This document shows, piece after piece, positions 1-64,000 of a stretch of DNA of 64,000 nucleotides. Source of the DNA: Larus michahellis. Taxonomy: Eukaryota > Chordata > Aves > Charadriiformes > Laridae. Positions within the stretch are counted from its first letter, which is position 1; each line of letters opens with the position of its first letter. The DNA lies in contig NC_133900.1 of assembly GCF_964199755.1 (NCBI RefSeq), forward strand, positions 74,322,727 through 74,386,726. Reading direction: 5' to 3'. A model generated the notes under the pieces. It ran no database searches, was not told the origin of the DNA, and saw nothing but the letters and a program-made list of their open reading frames with translations. The position numbers and the translations under genes are program-made.

Positions 1-68
1 CTTGCTCCGGGTCACCCCTTGGCCACCTGCCCACCCACCGATGGACTGATGGCCACCTTCTTCCCCAG

Positions 69-212
69 AGCTGCAAGCAGACGAGGTGCACCTGCCCCGT
101 GAAGATGCGCCACGTGGATCCCAAGCGGCCCCACCGCCAGGACCTCTGTGGGAGGTGCAAAGGGAAGCGCCTCTCCTGCGATAGCACGTTCAGTTTCAAA
201 TACATCATCTGA
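69..212 (+). CDS. ZAR1: ZAR1 (zygote arrest 1), last coding exon, partial gene
   Basis: This is the terminal exon of an oocyte RNA-binding protein that represses and stores maternal mRNA and is needed for the oocyte-to-embryo transition. The acceptor is a pyrimidine tract ending in ccccag at 63-68. The exon then reads in phase 0 for 47 residues from SCKQTRCTCPVKMRHVD to FSFKYII, with TGA at 210-212. Six cysteines are visible (C-x4-C-x-C, then C-x2-C-x6-C), which is the second half of the conserved ZAR-family C-terminal zinc-binding domain. The ending CKGKRLSCDSTFSFKYII fits ZAR1 better than its paralogue ZAR1L as I remember them. The other exons lie left of the window. An acceptor two bases downstream (AG at 69-70) is possible but less likely. 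The FRYL neighbour in tail-to-tail orientation supports ZAR1. Confidence 0.93.
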   Translation, partial: SCKQTRCTCPVKMRHVDPKRPHRQDLCGRCKGKRLSCDSTFSFKYII

Positions 213-372
213 GTGGGATGGGGGGGGTGGATTTTTTTTTTCTTGTTTTTGTTTAGGTATCTTCTAGAAAACTGCAAGTAGAGCAGAATTTTTTTTTGTT
301 GTTGTTGTTTGAAGGTAGTTGGTGAGGTTTAGCTGGGAAAGCATGCAAATAAAAGTATCGCAAAGCACGCTC
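213..372 (+). other. ZAR1: ZAR1 3' UTR
   Basis: Short 3' UTR inferred from the stop codon to just past the AATAAA at 348-353. It opens with a G-rich run (gggatggggggggtgg, about 214-229) and contains two T-rich tracts. The GT-rich stretch after 380 (caggtgggtttgtg) fits a downstream cleavage element. The exact cleavage site is inferred. Confidence 0.6.
348..353 (+). promoter_or_regulatory. ZAR1: Probable ZAR1 polyadenylation signal
   Basis: Canonical AATAAA hexamer 136 bases after the ZAR1 stop codon, with a GT-rich sequence about 30 bases further on. It is the first such hexamer on this strand after the gene. Confidence 0.6.
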
Positions 373-3300
373 AAATGATCAGGTGGGTTTGTGCCCAGCT
401 CAGAGGGTGCATAATTGCAGCTTCTGTAACTTGCACAGGGGAAGAGCCTGCAAATAATATTTTGTAATTCAGTGATGTCTTGGCAACAACTGATGTGGGA
501 CTTCATATAATTTCAGGTGGGGAAGGATGCATGTTACTGCTCCTACCCTTGAACTAATCATACACCTCAGTTCAACATCAAGTTTACATCTACAGTAGGT
601 AGCAGAGCATTGTTCATGAACAAAACACCTAATGGTATTCACTTACTGTGCACATATCCGTGCAGAAAGACTCCTGCACCTGTTCTTCATCACTAGAAAA
701 TGATTAGAAATGCTGTGTAAAAACTAGTCACTTCTGCTGGTACAGCTGGTCTGCATTTACCTAAATTGGTGTTCTGGGGTTGTAGGCTAAAGCCAAAGAA
801 AGCTTGTGGTTAATGCATTTTCAGGGACATTTCTCACAAACTGCTGGGGAAGGGAGTCACTGATGTGATGGTTTCTTGGTAAATGAGCTTCCCATCTTCA
901 CTTCCACAAGGTTACCAAGAGACATGACACTTCAAAGGCTCAAAATATGATACTGCATCTGCCTGGCTTCCTCTTGTATCTGCAGGTGATGCACAAGACC
1001 TGTGCACTCAGTGGCTTACACTTGAAGAATTTGATCTAGTTATGGTTTAGGTGTCTACCATTGGGGAAGGATCAAATTCCTGACCGTTATGGGATTGTGT
1101 TTGCAAGTAGGAATTGCACTTCTGGTGTTTGGTACTAATGGAACAACCAGTGTGGTGCCTCCCAGATCATGCTGTCAGTGGTAATGGTCTCTGCAGGGAC
1201 ACCATGCTTCAGCAAAGCATTACAAGCTGACTCTACTTTACACCCCACTACTCTATCCTGTAGCCAAGGAGTTGCATAAGCTTGGAGGAAAACATACTTT
1301 TCTGAGACTGCTAATAAAGCTGTTAAATTTGAAATTGAGCATAATAGTGCACAAAGCCTTTTGCAGAACTCTTGAGGTAGCTTCTATTTGGAAAGACTGA
1401 TTGATCTTAGCTATAATGAACTTACCTACACCTATATCCAGCTTACTTGATACCACCCCATTGAAGACTAAAGGGGGAACTAGTCTGTTTAACAGCTTCA
1501 GCGCCTGGTTATCTTGCATCTCTAAATGGAAGATAGTATATGGCAGGGTGGGCAAACATTGTCCCTTTGTACCAACAAGCGTCCATTTGGAGGGGCAGTG
1601 TGTGTTAATGCTGTAGGCTTAACTCATCTTGCTGTAGATTCCTGCTTTATTTTAACGTGCCCCTTGAATTTCCTGCAGTAACTAAGGCTTAATGCCTCAG
1701 CACCAATTTATTACCAAGTAATTTTATTTATTCTTGCTCCATTAATTATTATAGCAGCATGAAGCATTCTGGGAACAAGTAGACCTACCACCCACAGAAT
1801 GTGGGGTACCGTTTTATTTCATGCTTCTACCTGAAGCAATTTCCCCTGTATCACAGTAAAAGGAACTATCCCTTGGCATTACTGAAAGACTCTCACAACA
1901 AGTTCCACCCTTGCTCTGTTCAATTTGAAGCATACAACTGCAGTCAGGCAGTTTTCTGTTGTAATGTGTGTGCCTTGCACTCACCTGTAGTTACAGTGAT
2001 GAGCAGTGGCAAGTCTCCAGCTGGAGGAGGAACACAGCTGAGGTCCCCTCTGCAGCCATCTACCCATAGTACACCTCAGCTTGCAGCTGATCTGGGATTT
2101 CTTTTTATTTCAGAGTGCGTTTCCCTCTAAATAAGTAAGTTCTTCAATCTGTTTTTCTGCTTGCCTTCCCTGTTCTAATGGCTGTAGTCTGTTCCTGAGG
2201 GATGCAGTGGGAGTGACTGTGATCAGTCTGCGCACCTTGGTAATGAGTTTGAGAACTTAATCTCAGCGTCGTGTCAGTATGAAGTCATAGGGCAGCTCAT
2301 AGCAATACGAGCACTCGAGTGTTTCCGATTTATACAGATGTCCTTGCAAGCGCTGCTTTGAGGATTACTTGCTGCGAACACGGTGACTCTTACGCAGTTA
2401 TCATCAGTGAAATTTAGTGCAGCTTAGAGTTGTCATCCCCACTAACTCCAGTCAAAGCAGGAGCTGCTGTGCTTTGCTAAGGTGTAGAGCAGACCTGGCC
2501 CATCTGAACTGTATGGAGTGCTTCAACAGCAACTGGTCCAACCACGCAGCTGATGAAGGCTCCACGTGGCAGATAGGAGCAAGGAGCCGCGCCGGCTTTT
2601 ATCACCTACTGCAAGGTTTTGAGGCTTGGAGGAGTGGCGTGCAGTGGGCAGCACTACTGAACAAGCTTTCCTTCATCCTGGAAGATTCCTGAGTTCTGCA
2701 GCAGCTCTGTGTGTCGCTCCTCTTACATAAATAAATTCAATGCTTTTACTGCTCAATGCCAAAGTACAGTTCTGCATCCTATTCCACTTTACTGCTCTAG
2801 CACGTCCTTGACAGCGTCTACTGCCTATCACGGGGGCTGGCTCCTAGACTCAGCAGAAAGAAGGGAAGCTACTCATGACCTGCGTGATTGACTTCTGTCA
2901 TTATGCAAAGCAGAAAGGAACAGCCTTCACGCTGCCAATTCTTCAAAGATATCTTGAACTTGCCCTGTACAGCTTTTTCATGACGAGATTTTTTTTTTGC
3001 GTGCGTTAGCTCAGTCAGTGCTGTATTTGCTGCATCTTACAGAAGAGCTTTACCATAGCTTCAGGTTTGGCACAGACCAGCACTGGGTAATGCAGGGTGA
3101 CAGCTTAGGCAGCAGTTGAGTCATTTTGGACAAGCTTCACCATGTTAAAGCAGTATCAAAACCAGTCAGCTAGCATGATCCTGATCCACAGGGCTGGTTC
3201 CACTAGTCATTGTAAATAGAGGAAGATGTTTAACATAAGGAATTATGTACACAAATTCAGGTTTGAGTTGCAGGAGAAATCCTTTAACAGCTTCAGAAGA

Positions 3301-3429
3301 TGCCTAGGAAAATGCTGTTGCATTGACAGAACATAAAAGGAAAAAGTGTGATTTCAGGGCACCCAGGCCTCTACTGTCAGTGTTTCATCTGTTTAGCTAA
3401 AGTATTTAAACTCTAGCTTGTAAAAATAC
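373..3429. other. Intergenic region between ZAR1 and FRYL 3' ends
   Basis: About 3 kb between two converging transcription units. Open frames here are short (110 codons at most), lack recognisable motifs and are not flanked by convincing splice sites, so I see no gene. Another AATAAA on the + strand at 2729-2734 could serve a longer ZAR1 transcript, but nothing else supports that. No recognisable transposon was found. Confidence 0.5.
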
Positions 3430-3452
3430 ACAAAATGACAGATACAATGTCC

Positions 3453-3458
3453 TTTATT
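3453..3458 (-). promoter_or_regulatory. FRYL: Probable distal FRYL polyadenylation signal
   Basis: AATAAA on the - strand, followed within 20-40 bases by a T/GT-rich stretch (cattttgtgtattttt), a fitting downstream element. The transcript end at about 3435 is inferred. Confidence 0.55.
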
Positions 3459-3965
3459 TTTACAAAAAAAGCTGGTAAAAGATGATGTAAATAAAAGTGT
3501 AATGCACCACTAAATAAAACTACTCGTCCCCAGTAAATACTTATTAAATAATTAAGAACACCATCTACAGTACCACAAAACCATCAAAATAATTCAATTT
3601 TATCAGGGACAGGGAAAAAAATACAGTGATTATGGATGTGCCTTGACCAGTTACAGAGCTTGTTAGGATAACAATAACTACTGTCAGCAGTCCAACAGCG
3701 TGCACAGTGCCTTCAATTAATGCATTTCAGCATAATTACATTTCTAGTGGGGTCCAATTTCCCCAAAAAGGCAGAGCTAAGAATTTCAATTCTACATTCT
3801 AAACTCTGGAATTAGAGCCCATTAAAAAAAAAAATCACAGTGGGTAAGAGATGTATATAAAAATACCGGGTGTTCCTTTCAAATCACAGGAATCATGGGA
3901 CTACATTCTTTTTTTCTCTTTTTTTCTTCCATTTTTTTGTGTTGTTTTTTGGGTGTTTTTTTGTT

Positions 3966-3967
<2 letters not shown>

Positions 3968-3996
<29 letters not shown>
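3968..3996 (-). repeat. A29 tract in FRYL 3' UTR
   Basis: Twenty-nine T on the + strand, preceded by further T/G-rich sequence from about 3908. Confidence 0.95.
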
Positions 3997-4001
<5 letters not shown>

Positions 4002-4105
4002 ACGCTATTGGTTTCAACAGAATCCAGTTTGTTTTATGCTACAGACTTTGACACTGAACTATGAGTATATTGCCTGTTTGCATGTTTTGGTAGTCAGTCA
4101 TTTTT

Positions 4106-4111
4106 TTTATT
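4106..4111 (-). promoter_or_regulatory. FRYL: Possible proximal FRYL polyadenylation signal
   Basis: AATAAA in the sense strand within an A-rich context. Downstream GT-rich support is weaker than for the signal at 3453, and the nearby A29 tract complicates any 3'-end evidence. Confidence 0.3.
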
Positions 4112-5236
4112 TTTGTTTTCCTATATAGTCCCAATTCCTTAGGCTTAAGTTGAGTCATGAAGATGCATATCCGTGCATTCAAACTCCTTGAACCCTGCAG
4201 ACTACTCAGACTGCAAAGTAAAGTACGTGACTACCGACAGGGAGAGCCCCCCCTTCCCCTCATAGCTTTATACACCTACTGTCTTAACAGTGCATTGCAC
4301 AAATTTACAAGAAAAATACTGGTTTTGCACTATACAGTTTCTAGAATATATACAGAATAAAATAAGTTAACTTCTAACGAGAATTGCTGATGGGCAGCAT
4401 ATATCTTTAATATACATTTTAAAGTCTCTGCAGGCAGCTACTTTTTGGTTAGTTGTTATCAATATTTGTAACATAAGCACTGATCAGAGAACTGAGCAGC
4501 ATTCCAATAAAGTTAACAGATATATTATTTCTTTTAGAAACACCGGGAAATCCCAGTTTAAAATATTATTAAATGTCCTAACATTTACACACTATGAGGA
4601 TTAGATCTAATAAAATAAAATTTCTTCAAAAATAATCTTGCAGCTCTTTTAAGCATGCTCTGAGACCTTATTTAACAATCATCCATACCTTCAAAAAACA
4701 ACTGTCACGTAGCCATACATTCTAACTCACACACATCATTTCCTTGTTACAGACAATAAAAGCAAATAAAACATTGAGAAGGTTTTTGCAGTCGCAAGTC
4801 ATTCCACTCATGTTCGACCGCACATTCTTCATGACGTTGCGAAGTGTCTCATTAGGTATTAGTTGATGATTAGATCTACAACAGCTGGAAAGCCAGGAAG
4901 CCTTGCAGGTCTTCAGCCAAAATAAACCAGCCTTGATTTTAGCCTCATCCCACCTGCGATATTGATTTAACCTTTAGAGGCTGTTACTGCAAACACCATT
5001 TATAGTTATGTTACAAGAGAAAATAATGCATATGTATGCATTACATTTAAGCCCTTTTCCTTTCATGGAGTTTTTATACATAAATTTAATAAAAAAATAC
5101 TACTGCCACACAGCTACTGTGTAGAAAGAGCAGTTAAGTAAGACGTTCACTTCAACTTTCAGATTTTTTACTTTTGATGAAACAATTTCTTGCTGTGAAT
5201 AAACTGTGTTGGTTGTCAGGACTGCTGGAGGTTTTC

Positions 5237-5258
5237 TTTTTTTTTTTTTTTTTTTTTT
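5237..5258 (-). repeat. A22 tract in FRYL 3' UTR
   Basis: Twenty-two T on the + strand (A in the transcript) starting about 70 bases after the FRYL stop codon. Confidence 0.95.
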
Positions 5259-5329
5259 GATTTCACAAAAGGTGCTCAGTAATAGTCCGAAGCGTCTTCA
5301 TCATCAGTTCTTTTCTAACTGACAGCTGT

Positions 5330-62643
<57,314 letters not shown>

Positions 62644-64000
62644 CTGGGGACAAATGTTAAAAATAATAATAAAAAGCCCCAAATAACCAATCCCTCCCCC
62701 TCAAAAAAAAACCCCACACAATTTGTAAACTAGAAAAAATAATTACTACTACTTGACTATAGACATCTATATTACACACTGATTTTTGGGAGTCAGTCAA
62801 GATGTTCAGTCCTTCATGACATGCTATTATCAGGTAAAAGCAATTTATTGTTTTGATATATTCATTTCCAATCTTTATTGCTTTAGCATCTGACTAGACA
62901 CCTGTACTAAACTAAATAAGGAGATTAAAGACTGCATGTGATTCAAACCTGCCCTCCTTTGAAAAAACATTGTTAGAAGGGCAATTCCTTTCCTCTCAGC
63001 TCCCTCCACCATCTTTTCACGTTTGTGCTGAAGCCAATTAAAAGCATCCCTTGCACACCAAAGGCAAGGTGAGGAGGTTTACGGTAGCCCTTAGTCGCTT
63101 GCTAGCTTCCACCACAGAGTCAGACTGGCCTCAGAGAGAAAAGCTGACAAAAGTTCCAGGGTGCAGACTGTGGTTAGGAGATATTTTACATACGCTAATT
63201 AAACACCAGCGAGTACCTTAAAAGATAAGACGGGAGAGTACAATTTTAATGGCTGCACTCTGAAAAATCAACATGCCACAAGGGAGAAAGGCATTTTAGC
63301 AATGCTTCTGAGGCAGCATTCTGAAATATACTGTAGTAGGCTTGCTTAAAGATCAAGAATTTCACACTGGTTATATTGCTAAGGCTAACAAATAAATGTT
63401 TAAGTATCACTGTTTAACAGAATGGGAGGAGCTAGCCTAACCGTCTCCTCGCCTACTTGCCCTTCTACAATTCCACCTGCATAGAAAAAATAATTTCTAG
63501 GAGACCTGTAAAACGTATGCCATAATTTTAAGTCTTCTTTCAAAGTGTCCTTACACAAATAGGGTAAACTGAGGAAAAAACCCAACCCAGTTAACATTCT
63601 GTCTCCATCAGAAAGAAAAAGGTCCAGTATTAAGGAGCAGTAGCCCTCTCTGCATAGGACATGCTGACTCCAGGTGAGAAAGAATTCCAGACTGATTACA
63701 GAATAGTTGAAACTTGCATTTTCTGATTTGCATAACTGGTGTGATGTTTGAGCACACACAAACAAGAAGGAACATGACACACTGCCTGTTCAAAGCAATG
63801 TCCTGGGGAACAGTAGCATTTTAAATAAAACACAGACCACCGTGACAAAAGGTATAGGGGAGGGAGAGATTAGAAAGCCATCAAAATTCCAAGTTTTAAA
63901 AACCCATGTCTATTTATTCAGTGGTGTACTAAAACTCACTGAAGAATTTTGCATGCTTGTTATACTGGGTGTCATAAGAATACTAGTGACTTAATTCAGA
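62644..64000 (-). other. FRYL: FRYL intron, right edge of window
   Basis: No exon with compatible phase could be found between the 24-nt exon and the window edge. A long open frame at 63400-63780 on the - strand has no furry-like sequence and no matching splice sites. The stretch is treated as intron. Confidence 0.6.

Larger units (their letters stand above)
3435..5329 (-). other. FRYL: FRYL 3' UTR
   Basis: About 1.9 kb, inferred from the stop codon to the AATAAA at 3453-3458. AT-rich, with two genome-encoded A tracts in the sense strand (A22 at 5237-5258 and A29 at 3968-3996). An earlier AATAAA at 4106-4111 and ATTAAA hexamers could give shorter forms. Confidence 0.65.

Noticed and set aside
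1801..2692. Two open frames of about 90-110 codons on the + strand between ZAR1 and FRYL.
   Set aside because: No recognisable protein, no codon or splice support; considered chance frames in intergenic DNA.
63225..63267. A 43-base exon-like stretch on the - strand with acceptor gatttttcag and donor AAGgtactc, upstream of the 24-nt exon.
   Set aside because: In the only phase that could join the next exon it contains a stop codon, and its sequence has no furry resemblance. Treated as decoy splice sites.
63400..63780. A 126-codon open frame on the - strand near the right edge.
   Set aside because: No furry-like motif, no compatible splice sites; chance frame in an intron.

Overview
This is vertebrate nuclear DNA, almost certainly from a bird. 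It is AT-rich, intron-dominated sequence with GT-AG splice sites. It also carries a 3' fragment of a CR1 LINE (about 10222-10690) of the type that dominates avian repeats, with the typical 8-bp terminal repeat and a recognisable ORF2 C-terminus. The species cannot be told from the window.

Two protein-coding genes lie tail to tail. On the + strand, bases 69-212 are the last coding exon of ZAR1 (zygote arrest 1), followed by a short 3' UTR with AATAAA at 348-353. About 3 kb of intergenic sequence without a convincing gene follows. The rest of the window, from about 3430 to the right edge, is the 3' two-thirds of FRYL (furry homolog-like) on the - strand. I placed 39 coding exons by splice sites, reading phase and family similarity recalled from memory. 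Together they total 6,094 coding bases and encode about 2,030 C-terminal residues, against roughly 3,000 for the whole family member. The reading phase is consistent across every junction. The 5' third of FRYL lies beyond position 64000.

The encoded part covers the conserved central and C-terminal furry regions (helical-repeat-like hydrophobic segments). It also holds a Ser/Arg-rich linker with basophilic phosphorylation motifs (exon 41020-41627), a long acidic and probably disordered segment (exons between 32323 and 21553), and a C-terminal leucine-rich coiled-coil region (17018-5930) ending in VSTGF. Furry proteins are large scaffolds for NDR/LATS kinases acting in cell morphogenesis. ZAR1 is an oocyte RNA-binding protein. 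Their adjacency is explained by ancestry (the paralogous FRY-ZAR1L pair is arranged the same way), not by a shared pathway.

The most interesting signals are three candidate FRYL microexons that ORF-based annotation would miss: 9 nt (29787-29795, ELQ), 18 nt (8451-8468, QMEILA) and 24 nt (62620-62643). There is also a CAGCAG tandem acceptor at 45614-45619, genome-encoded A tracts in the FRYL 3' UTR, and two CR1-type LINE remnants of different ages. I found no operon, CRISPR array, prokaryotic mobile element or new defence-type system; the window is ordinary vertebrate chromosome.
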